Assembly: GCA_014529385.2 (NCBI GenBank)
Contig: CM043958.1
Coordinates: 91,459,935-91,523,934, forward strand
Origin: Adiantum capillus-veneris
Taxonomy: Eukaryota; Streptophyta; Polypodiopsida; Polypodiales; Pteridaceae
Length of the DNA stretch: 64,000 nt
Reading direction: 5' to 3'
Positions 55,180-64,000 of the stretch are shown here, piece by piece; positions within the stretch are counted from its first letter, which is position 1, and every line of letters begins with the position of its first letter. A program made the translations under genes and the position numbers. Under the pieces are notes generated by a model. The model was not told the DNA's origin. It worked only from the letters and a program-made list of their open reading frames with translations, and ran no database searches.

Positions 55180-58100
55180 ATGGCATCTTCTCACAGTGAG
55201 ACTCTTTACAACATAAAGAAGCTGGATGGCACAAACTTTCCATTCTGGAAGAAGCAGATTTGGCAAGTTTTGGTGCAGAAAAAACAAGTGAAGCCACTGA
55301 AGCTCAAAGGGGAGAGACCAGAATTTATGGCTCAAGATGAGTGGGAAGAGCTTGACGAGTTAGCTTGTTCCACAATCATGCTGACACTGGCAGAAAATGT
55401 TTACTTCAACGTAGCAGAAGAGACTACAGCATATGGCGTATGGCAAAAGCTATGTGATATGTACGAGAAACAAAGTGCTGCTTCTCAGATTTACTGGCTC
55501 AAGAAATTGGTGGATTTGAAGATGAAGGAAGGGACAGCCATGTCAAATCATCTGAATGAATTTCACTCAATTTTCAGCCAGTTAACAGCACAGGAGATAG
55601 TCTTTCCAGATTCATTGAAGGCTATGTTTCTCTTAATCACTTTGCCAGACAGTTGGGATACTTTTCGTACAGCGTTAAGTAATTCTGTCGCGCCAGAAGG
55701 TCTTACAAGTGCCAATGTAGAAGGCAGCTTGCTCACAGAGGAAGTGAACAGGAAGAACATTGACAAAGGCAAAGGCAATAGTGCTTTGGTCGTTCGAGGA
55801 AGACAACAGTTTAAAGAGAAGAAGGGTAAGAAGGCACAAAACCGAAGTAAGTCTCGTGATTCGAAGTCAAAGGATGACATAGAATGCTACCATTGTGGCA
55901 AGAAGGGTCACATGAAGCGAGACTGTACGAAGTGGAAACAAGAAAAAGGCAAAACAAAGAGTTTTGAGCAAGATGAAAAGAAGAGTTCAGTGAAGATTGA
56001 AGAGGTGAATGTCACAGGATCTGGTTCAGACAGTGATTCTGGTATAGCAGCTGGTGACATCTTCCTTACAAGCAATCTTGATTCTGTTTTCTTGACTGCA
56101 GAGGATGGACATGCTATGAGTGATTGGATTATCGACTCAGGGGCATCTTTACATGTTTCTCCGCACAAAGAGTGGTTTACATCATATGTGGCTACTAAAG
56201 ACTATGTCAGACTTGGCAATGAGCAGGTTTGTGACATACTTGGAGTGGGAGATGTGCAGTTGAAGTTTCAGAATGGCTCTTCTTTATGGCTCAAGAATGT
56301 CAGACATGTTCCAGCAATCCGAAAGAGCTTGATTAGTACAGGGAAGTTGGATGATGCGGGTTATGTGACAGTTTTTGGGAACAGCGCTTGGAAGATCTCC
56401 AAAGGTTCGATGACTGTAGCACATGGCAGCAAGTCAGGAACTCTGTACACTTTACATGTTTCAGAGGTTAAAAACCATGTAATTAATGTGATTGAGCAGC
56501 CAAGTGTGTCACTGTGGCATCGTAGGTTGGGACATATGTCAAAAAGAGGAATGGAAATACTTTCTCATTATGGTTATTTGCCTGGCTTTTCATTTCAAGA
56601 TTTCGAGTTTTGTGAGCATTGTGTTTATGGTAAGCAAACACAGGAACCGCACAGATCAAAGAGGAATCGTAGGGACGAACGGTTAGCTCTTGTACACAGT
56701 GATCTATGCGGACCAATGCCTAGTTTGTCACTAGGGGGAGCAGCGTACTTTTGTACATTCATAGATGACTATTCTCGCAAAGTATGGGTTTACTTCTTGA
56801 AGCACAAGGATGAGGTGCTCAAGGTCTTTAAGACATTCTTGCAGCTGGTGGAGAATCAGAGTGGTCAGAAGCTGAAGTGCTTGAGAACTGACAATGGTGG
56901 AGAGTACGTTTCCAAAGCTTTTCAAGACTTTTGTGAAGCAAAAGGGATTAAGCGGGAACTTACTGCACCATATAATCCTTCACAGAATGGGGTTGCAGAA
57001 CGTATGAATAGGACCATACAAGAGAAGGTCAGAAGCATGTTGTCAAATGCTGAGTTTCCTGATGGATTTTGGGCGGAAGCAGTGGCTACAGCAGTCCATT
57101 TGATCAACAGGTCTCCTAGTAGGGTTCTGGATAAGAGTGCAGTGGCCGAGATGCTATGGACAGGCAAGGCACCTTCGTATAAGCATCTCAGAGTCTTTGG
57201 TTGTGAAGCTTATAGCCATATTCCTAAGGAGTTCAGAAATAAGTTCGAACCAAAGAGCAAGAAGTGTATATTTCTTGGCTACGGAGAATCGGGCGAGATG
57301 GGTTACCGGCTTTGGGATCCTGAGTCCAGAAAGCTTATTTGTAGCAATGATGTGCATTTCAATGAAGCCAAGTTTCACGCTAAGCCAGAGAAGACAGAGG
57401 AGATCAGAAGAGTTGTCTTCAGGGAAGATGGACCTAGTGCTAGCACATCAAGACAGCATGGTCAGGCTCAGGAACAGCCTATAGTGGCTAGAGAGGCAGA
57501 ATCAGTTGTGGTGAGACGTTCTGAGCGTGCCTCCAAACCACCTGATCGTTATGTGCCATCTCTAAATTATGTCATGCTCACAGATTGCGGAGAACCATCT
57601 TGTTACAAGGAAGCATTACAAGTGGTTGACTCGAAAAAATGGCAGTTGGCCATGCAGTCAGAGATGACAGCTCTGCATAAAAACCAGACATGGAAGTTGG
57701 TTAAATTACCACAGGGCAACAAGGCTCTACCTTGTAAATGGGTTTACAGGTATAAGATCACCGCTCATGATAGTCAGCCAAAGTACAAAGCAAGGCTTGT
57801 TGCCAAGGGCTTTAAGCAAGAACAAGGCATTGACTTTGATGAAGTCTTCTCTCCAGTGGTTAAGATGACTACATTGAGATGCTTTCTTGCATTGGTTGCT
57901 ATATTGGATTTGGTGTTGCACCAAATGGATGTCAAGACAGCGTTCTTGCATGGTGATTTAGATGTGGAAATTTACATGCAGCAGCCAGAAGGGTTTGTTG
58001 AGAAAGGCATGGAACATTTGGTATGCCAGTTGTTAAAGAGTCTTTATGGCTTAAAACAATCACCGAGGGCATGGTACCATAAGTTTCACCAGTTTATGCT

Positions 58101-59145
58101 TTCTCAAGGCTACAAACGTAGTGAGTTCGATCACTGTCTATATACAAAGAAGGCTAAGGATGGCAGTTGGCTGATCCTTATTTTGTATGTGGATGACATG
58201 TTGATTGCTGGCAAACACTTGGAAGAAATTTCAGCTTTGAAGTCAAAGATGGCCAAATCGTTTGACATGAAAGACATGGGTGAGGCAAGTCATATACTTG
58301 GTATGCGCATTGAGAGAGACAGATCAAAGAAGTTGATTTGGTTATCTCAAACAGAGTATATTGACAAGGTTTTGCAACGTTTCAATATGGAGAAGGGAAA
58401 GGCATTGAGTGTTCCATTGCCACCATATGTGAAACTTAGCAAACAAGATTGTCCTGTGTCTGAGGAAGAAAAGGCTGAAATGGATAAGATTCCATATGCG
58501 TCTGCAGTGGGTAGTTTGATGTATGCAATGATTGCTACACGTCCGGATATTGCATTTGCAGTGGGAGTGGTTAGCAGATATATGTCAAATCCCGGCAAGA
58601 AACATTGGGAGGCAGTGAAAGGTATCATGAGATACTTAAAACATACAAAGAGTATGCGCATATGCTATGGTAGTCAGGATTTGAGTGTCAGAGGATACAC
58701 TGACTCAGATTATGCAGGAGACTTGGATAAGAGGAGATCTACATCAGGCTATGTCTTTACATTGGCTGGAGGTGCCATATCATGGCGATCTCGATTACAA
58801 GATTGTGTTACGCAGTCTACTACAGAAGCTGAGTATGTTGCAGCAAATGAGGCATGCAAAGAAGCTATTTGGCTTGGTAGATTGGTTGCAGACTTGGGAA
58901 TCAATGCAGATATGCCAGAGTTATATTGTGATAGTCAAAGTGCTATACAATTGGCAAAGAATCCAGTGTTCCATTCGAAGACTAAGCATATTGATGTGAA
59001 GTATCACTTCATTAGGGAAGTACTTGAAGATAAGCAGATACAACTGCTGAAGATCCACACCAAGGACAATCCTGCTGATCTACTCACAAAGGGACTTCCA
59101 GGAGAGGGCTTTGTGCATTGTCGTGAGTTATTGGGCATTGGATAG
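55180..59145 (+). CDS. Ty1/copia Gag-Pol polyprotein, complete
   Basis: 1321 codons from the ATG at 55180 with no stop until 59143-59145; a TTG three codons earlier is in frame but an ATG start is preferred. Domains in order: gag of the UBN2 type (about 1-210), zinc knuckle C-x2-C-x4-H-x4-C at residues 236-249, protease D-S-G-A at 319, integrase zinc site from H447, catalytic Asp508, Asp571 and Glu607 (35 residues apart), RT with Y-V-D-D at 1003-1006, and RNase H with D-S-D-Y at 1175 and T-E-A-E-Y further on. The order protease, integrase, RT, RNase H is the Ty1/copia order. The length is like Tnt1. All catalytic residues I could check are present, so it is probably functional. Confidence 0.96.
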   Translation: MASSHSETLYNIKKLDGTNFPFWKKQIWQVLVQKKQVKPLKLKGERPEFMAQDEWEELDELACSTIMLTLAENVYFNVAEETTAYGVWQKLCDMYEKQSAASQIYWLKKLVDLKMKEGTAMSNHLNEFHSIFSQLTAQEIVFPDSLKAMFLLITLPDSWDTFRTALSNSVAPEGLTSANVEGSLLTEEVNRKNIDKGKGNSALVVRGRQQFKEKKGKKAQNRSKSRDSKSKDDIECYHCGKKGHMKRDCTKWKQEKGKTKSFEQDEKKSSVKIEEVNVTGSGSDSDSGIAAGDIFLTSNLDSVFLTAEDGHAMSDWIIDSGASLHVSPHKEWFTSYVATKDYVRLGNEQVCDILGVGDVQLKFQNGSSLWLKNVRHVPAIRKSLISTGKLDDAGYVTVFGNSAWKISKGSMTVAHGSKSGTLYTLHVSEVKNHVINVIEQPSVSLWHRRLGHMSKRGMEILSHYGYLPGFSFQDFEFCEHCVYGKQTQEPHRSKRNRRDERLALVHSDLCGPMPSLSLGGAAYFCTFIDDYSRKVWVYFLKHKDEVLKVFKTFLQLVENQSGQKLKCLRTDNGGEYVSKAFQDFCEAKGIKRELTAPYNPSQNGVAERMNRTIQEKVRSMLSNAEFPDGFWAEAVATAVHLINRSPSRVLDKSAVAEMLWTGKAPSYKHLRVFGCEAYSHIPKEFRNKFEPKSKKCIFLGYGESGEMGYRLWDPESRKLICSNDVHFNEAKFHAKPEKTEEIRRVVFREDGPSASTSRQHGQAQEQPIVAREAESVVVRRSERASKPPDRYVPSLNYVMLTDCGEPSCYKEALQVVDSKKWQLAMQSEMTALHKNQTWKLVKLPQGNKALPCKWVYRYKITAHDSQPKYKARLVAKGFKQEQGIDFDEVFSPVVKMTTLRCFLALVAILDLVLHQMDVKTAFLHGDLDVEIYMQQPEGFVEKGMEHLVCQLLKSLYGLKQSPRAWYHKFHQFMLSQGYKRSEFDHCLYTKKAKDGSWLILILYVDDMLIAGKHLEEISALKSKMAKSFDMKDMGEASHILGMRIERDRSKKLIWLSQTEYIDKVLQRFNMEKGKALSVPLPPYVKLSKQDCPVSEEEKAEMDKIPYASAVGSLMYAMIATRPDIAFAVGVVSRYMSNPGKKHWEAVKGIMRYLKHTKSMRICYGSQDLSVRGYTDSDYAGDLDKRRSTSGYVFTLAGGAISWRSRLQDCVTQSTTEAEYVAANEACKEAIWLGRLVADLGINADMPELYCDSQSAIQLAKNPVFHSKTKHIDVKYHFIREVLEDKQIQLLKIHTKDNPADLLTKGLPGEGFVHCRELLGIG

Positions 59146-59218
59146 ATGGCAGCCATGTAAATCTTTGTACATTTATGTTCATAGATTTACAGTTACTTAA
59201 AGTGCCACATTGGACTTT

Positions 59219-59229
59219 AAGTGGGAGGT
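59219..59229 (+). promoter_or_regulatory. Polypurine tract of the Ty1/copia element
   Basis: AAGTGGGAGGT directly before the 3' LTR. Confidence 0.8.
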
Positions 59230-59448
59230 TGTTGGGATTAAAGCCCAAGTGGCCTCTTATGCGTATATGGCCGGCCGCCCGCCTAACTCACTTACCTCTA
59301 ACTCTTTGTATATACTAACATATTCTTTGTGAATACTAAGGATTTGGGAGATAACCCTTCTAACAGATCTCTGCGTACTGTACTGTGTAAGCTCACTGTG
59401 TGTGTGTGAGAGAGAGAGAGTCGACCCACGCTCCGCTCCGCGACTTCA
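59230..59448 (+). repeat. 3' LTR of the Ty1/copia element (219 bp)
   Basis: Identical to the 5' LTR in my base-by-base reading. Confidence 0.95.
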
Positions 59449-59453
59449 AATAG

Positions 59454-60991
59454 TTTGGAAAGTTCGAGTATAGATATCTAAGGTGGCCCAAAATCACCTC
59501 ATTTCCACTAGTCACTCTTGGAGGAGAGAGCTTTCTACCTTCTTCGCGTGCGATTTCTGGAGTCCACAGTCGCCCATTTTTAGCGTCGTCTCACACGAGT
59601 CATGAGGAGTAAGTTCTCAACTTATCAAAGAATGTTTCTATACAATCGGGTAGCAAGTCTAAGCCCAGGAAAAAACCCTAGAATCCCAGCTGTGCACGAA
59701 CTCCTACGACACAAAAATGAACATAACCGCCTGTCAGCTCAACCGAATTGGACCATACTTGAACTGTAGCATGCCCCTAGATAGTAGAACACTTCCATAT
59801 CATAAGATGACCATTTGGCAGGGGTCAAGGGGGTCCCAAGTAAATAATTTATGTTTTTGCCACATAACCAAAATTGGATTTCTGACTCCACGGGCAGCTT
59901 ATGGACAAGGTCTATACACAATGTAGCTAGATGGTTTCAAGAAAACAGTCAAGGCAAGCTCTCAAACATTAGGAAATAGCTTAAAGGCTACAAAGTGTCA
60001 AATTTGACATATGAAATCAAACTGACTCCGAATGAGCCCAAATTGAATGAGCAGCATCAAGACTATGTAGTGGACAAGTCCATGGCTTCAAAAGTGACTG
60101 ACCAACTCTACACACCAGGTAGTAACAAAAACCGGTGATTTTAGAGTCGACAAGAGCATGAAGTGATGTTGACATGACCAAACCTTACCAAATTCATTTT
60201 AGGACTTATTTTAGTTGTATTGAAGATGTTTAGGTCATCAAAATATCTTTTTATGCAATTATTTATTTTTGTGCATGTTTGGCTTGAAAATTATTTTGTT
60301 ACTTGACCTATCATTTGTACACATCTATCACATGCCATATGTCAAGAATGAGCCCAAAAGATCAAGAAAACCTCTAATTTTGTCAAAAAATGCAATAAAG
60401 GCTCTTTTGTCCATATTTTGAGTTAATAGTAACATTTTTTGATCCAAATCATCCCATATCTCACACGCATGCTCTATATCATGTCTAGAACCAACTTGCA
60501 ATAAAAATTGACCAAGTTGAAGAAAAAGTTAATAATCGCGATTATTTACTTTGTTACCAGAAAGGATTCAAATTTCATTTTTGATCTTATGGGACTAAAG
60601 TACATGATGGTCCAAGCCACCAATCAAGTTTGATCAAATTTAGATCACAAAAACCCAAAATCCCTTTATATCTACTATTTTAGAGTCTGAAGCCTAAATC
60701 TGGAACCATTTCTACCCAGTGCACTCAAATGAGCCCACACTTCACTCAGTGTATCTAAATGCCACATGTTTTAAGCCTATGATGTCAAAAATGCAAAAAG
60801 ATGAAAAATTTCCCCAGCTGCTGTAAATAATTGCGATTATTTACTTTAGTTGCCTCTACATGTTTCTATGCATCTATGGATGCTCCAAAATTGATTTGAA
60901 GCAAAATGGACATCAATTGCCAACAATTCAGACTTAGGGAATTTCAGAGCGGAATCCGTGGAAATTTTCTAACTTTGACACTGTATTCTCA
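59454..60991 (+). other. Element C spacer, second part, with CGCG palindromes
   Basis: No gene supported. The start matches element A near 6400-6450. Two palindromes with core AATAATCGCGATTATT (60531-60546) and its near copy with one C-to-T (60823-60844) lie 296 bp apart. The sequence between them shares phrases with the element A array (GAGTCTRAAGCCTRAATCTG). The end resembles element A just before its downstream ORF. Confidence 0.6.
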
Positions 60992-63900
60992 GTGCAAGCG
61001 ACTGAGAAGGCAAAGAAGAGGATGTCTCACAAAGAAAAGCTGCAAGAATTGCCATCGTACCAGTTGGAGCCAAGCTCTATGAAACGACAAAGGCAACCTA
61101 CATGTCCAAAGAACAGCTTGAAGAAAACAACACTACAGTCTTCACCGGCATGTTCAAGAGTGAAGATAACACCACGTGGGGTTACAAATTCTACCCAAGG
61201 AAAATGATGTAGCTCCAGGACCAGACACTAAAGAAGCCAACAGAAAATTGGGACTTCGGGAATTCTACAACTAGGATCCATGTGGAGTGGATTTCCAAAG
61301 AGCCTATGTACTATTGTCCAAAATCATCCACAATCAAAGAAGATGGATCTGCTCAAATCACGGATCAGCAGGGGCAAAAAGTGAAAGTGGTTATCAATAA
61401 GGACATAGTGTTTGAGGCACTAAAGCTGCCAACGAAAGGTATGAAAATGAGGGCAATAGCATGTACATTCACCAAGGATACAACTGTCTCCACCTTCTCT
61501 GATCTCATTCTAAGACAAGTGGAGGATCAGCTTGTCTTTATCATCAACACTTCCACTTCCTTTCAAAGAGATCACCAAGATACACAACTTCAAATCATGC
61601 ATTTGCAACTACTTTCACGCAAGTATTGCAGTCAATGATAAGGAAAGTTATAGATCACGGAAAGTAGGTGCTGACAGCACTCAAGAGTACAAAAAAGGAA
61701 AGGAAGATAACATATCTGGGTGCTCCAAAAGTTCTAACAAGAATTGCATACCATGCTATTGGAATGGTCGACAACTTGCTGCCAGCCCCGGATTAGGATA
61801 CATGGATAGTATCATCTCAACCTTCTCCACGAACCACTAGATCGATGAAGAAAAGAGTATTTAAATCAGATGAAGAATCAACAAAAAGCTTGCCTCAAGC
61901 CCACAGTATTGAAAGCTCTAACTATGAAGAAACGAAGGCAAGAAGGGAAGAAATGAAGAAGAAAGCAGTGGCAGCCCATCAAGAAGAACCTCAACAGAAA
62001 AGGGCCAGGTTTGAAAGAGAGAAACAATCATATGAAAGAAGCCACCGAGCTACATGAGAAAACCCAGAATCATGGAGCTAGAGGGAGATCAAGGGTACAT
62101 GGACAAAGAACCCTGCAAAGAAATTCCTAGAAGATCCGAAGGATTTACTTGAGTGGATGTATGCAGAAGTCGAGGCCTTGAAGATATAGAAAGCTCTAGA
62201 AGCGCAAAGGAGAGCAAGAGAAGAATCGGCTACACGACAGATTCAAGCAAAAGCTGCACAACAAAGTGAACCACATTATGAATGAGGAGATATGTCTCCA
62301 AGACCCACTTCACCCAGTATGGAGCAAGAAGACCATCCCCCATGCCAAGTACAAGCCCTTCACCAACTGCTAAATCCAATGAAGGCGAGGAAGCAAAGGG
62401 AAAAGAGAAGCAACAAGAAGAGGCTAGTTTTGAAAAGCCCAAGGGAATAGAAAAACTGAAGTTGGAACTTCTACAACAACCCAAGCAGAATCAGTTGAGG
62501 CACCCACAAAACCTCAAGAAGAAGAAGAATCATTTGAACCGTCGAAAGTGCCACAAACCAAATTTGCTGAAACCTCTAAGCAACCCCAGGTAGAACTTGA
62601 AGAATGGAAAACCACATATAAGGTCATCATTCATGTTAATGAGTATGCAAAGCAAATGCATCTAATGACAAAAAAGATGCAAACAGCAGCACTTAGCCAC
62701 ATTGCCAAGGCTAGAGAATTGGAATTGGTAATAGATTCTCTACAATGTGAGCTTGAGGACAGAGTGAACATCATCAAGGATCTTCAAGGGCAGATTAAAA
62801 AGCTAAAAAATGAAGCAGAACAACATCAAATTGTAAAGGAAAGGAAACAAAAAGAGATGAAAGATTTAGGGGAGCTCCTCATGAAGCTATCAAATGCATG
62901 CAAAAGCAAGGATCAACAACTGAATGAAGTGACCAATGAGCTTTTAATCACTACTCCGCCAGTCCTAAAGATCCAAGTGCAACTAGATATAGCTAATGCC
63001 TCACTCCAATACTCCGAGCAAAGAATTAATGACCAAGAAGCATTCCTAAGGCAGATTAAGGAAAACCCAACCGTAGCTTCACTCAAGGGGATAGATGAAG
63101 TCTACAAGACTTTGGAAAAGAGAAACAAGGACCTGGAACTTGAGTTGAAGCTTGAACAGGCACAAAGATAGGACCGTGCCTTAATGCGGGTACAAAGAGA
63201 AGAGCAAATGCTCAAGGAGATAGAGGATTTAAAAAGAGCTAACTAGCTCCTAAGAGAAGGACATACAGAAGCTCAAGAGGAGGCAGGAACCTTTGAACAA
63301 CCAATCATAGACATACCATTAGTCTCCTTTGTAGATATGGAAACACAACCCTCAGAAGGGCTAGCCAGAGATTCGAAGTTTCAAGTACCAATCACTAAGG
63401 AAGATCAAGTGCCAATGGTCCAATTTTTTAAAGTTGAAGAAGATGCACTGAAAGAGAAGATTTTCCATGAAGTAGATGCTGAATGGAAAGCGGAAATGGA
63501 TTGGGAGTTGATATTTCTCCACTTAGTCAATGTAATTCAGCTCACTCCCAAACAAATCAATGCTCAATGGTATTCATAGCCATTACCCTACCCTCTGATA
63601 AAGGCGGAGCTACTACAAGTTAAAGAAAGACTTTACAAGGATATGCAGGAAGAAGGTTCAGATGCTCTCCACCCCAAATGGAGAAAGAACTGGCTCAACA
63701 AGAAAAACTATCTCTCATTCTGTTTACAAGAGCACCTGCAACAGTACAGAGAGACCCTACATTCTGTTTACAAGAGCACCTGCAACAGTACAGAGAGACC
63801 CTACATTCTGTCATGTACCAAGAGTAATTACATGGCCAACACATGAAGCATTGAGTAAGAAGAGACCAACTTGGCTCAACTACCCAAGATTGCCAGCTCT

Positions 63901-64000
63901 AGAGCAGGAACCAACAACTGAGGAATACATGGTGAAAATCCTAACGGGCGCCATGAACTTCTTCAAAAGCCTCCCTGACCTCTCATGTGAAATGCTCTAT
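60992..64000 (+). pseudogene. Element C downstream coiled-coil ORF, broken and cut by the window end
   Basis: Open pieces (61282-61638, 61845-62057, 62282-62593, 62548-63171, 63337-63579, 63643-63846) in several frames parallel element A 8413-11600: an N-terminal domain with the K-E-D-G-x-A block near 61335, a charged Pro/Glu region, a coiled coil rich in Leu, Glu and Lys (about 62600-63240), the P-L-P-Y-P-L-(L/I)-K block near 63580 and the Y-M-V-K-I-L-T-G-A block near 63930. The window ends inside the last domain. Stops include TAG at 63169, 63244 and 63577. Unknown function. Confidence 0.6.
63717..63804 (+). repeat. Exact 44-bp tandem duplication in the element C downstream ORF
   Basis: 63717-63760 and 63761-63804 are identical. 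44 is not a multiple of three, so the frame shifts. Confidence 0.9.

Larger units (their letters stand above)
53908..59448 (+). mobile_element. Intact Ty1/copia element, Tork/Tnt1-like (5541 bp)
   Basis: LTRs 53908-54126 and 59230-59448 (219 bp each) are identical by eye, flanked by AATAG at 53903-53907 and 59449-59453. It has a Met-tRNA-type primer site, a single uninterrupted polyprotein and a purine tract before the 3' LTR. All parts needed for transposition are present. Placement in the Tork/Tnt1 group rests on protein length and motif style. Confidence 0.95.
42741..64000 (+). mobile_element. Element C: giant Ty3/gypsy, third copy, 3' end outside the window
   Basis: Gag, protease, RT, RNase H, integrase, second protease-like domain, Trp/basic repeats, spacer and coiled-coil ORF follow in the same order as in A and B. 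It is interrupted by a TIR transposon (45332-46667) and a Ty1/copia element (53908-59448). The window ends inside the C-terminal domain of the coiled-coil ORF, so the 3' LTR is not seen. Many stops and indels; inactive. Confidence 0.82.

Overview
This window is repeat-filled land-plant nuclear DNA and I see no host gene in it. The evidence is plant-type LTR retrotransposons with tRNA-type primer sites, a Tork/Tnt1-like Ty1/copia element, and Tat/Athila-like Ty3/gypsy pol sequences, all nested in each other. It suggests a large, repeat-rich genome. I cannot name the species.

Layout. (A) 1-12861: 3' part of a decayed giant Ty3/gypsy element, from before RT to its 3' LTR. (E) 12862-14654 and 36835 to about 40990: an older gag-protease element split in two by B. 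(B) 14655-36829: another copy of the giant family, with both LTRs and a GTGAG target duplication. Its integrase was hit by a roughly 11 kb element (24960-36034, minus strand, 2-kb LTRs, gag only). That element's gag was in turn hit by a 4.9-kb LTR element (28882-33754) that lacks reverse transcriptase. 40991-42740 is unassigned. (C) 42741-64000: a third copy of the giant family, running off the window. It carries a 1.3-kb terminal-inverted-repeat transposon (45332-46667) and an intact Ty1/copia element (53908-59448).

The giant family. Reading A, B and C together gives one element plan of roughly 20 kb: LTR (about 0.92 kb), Asp-type primer site, leader, gag with zinc knuckles, protease, RT, RNase H, integrase, then extra modules. 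The extras are a duplicated integrase H2C2 zinc module, a second retropepsin-like domain after integrase, a tryptophan/basic repeat domain, a purine tract, a non-coding array of units of about 285 bp each holding a CGCG-centred palindrome, a long coiled-coil ORF, a polypurine tract and the 3' LTR. A and C share this order and recognisable sequence throughout, so I infer the coiled-coil ORF belongs to the same element as pol.

Activity. Only the Ty1/copia element looks capable of moving: its two 219-bp LTRs match base for base by eye and its polyprotein has no stop. Everything else carries frameshifts and stop codons, many of which are explained by single C-to-T changes.
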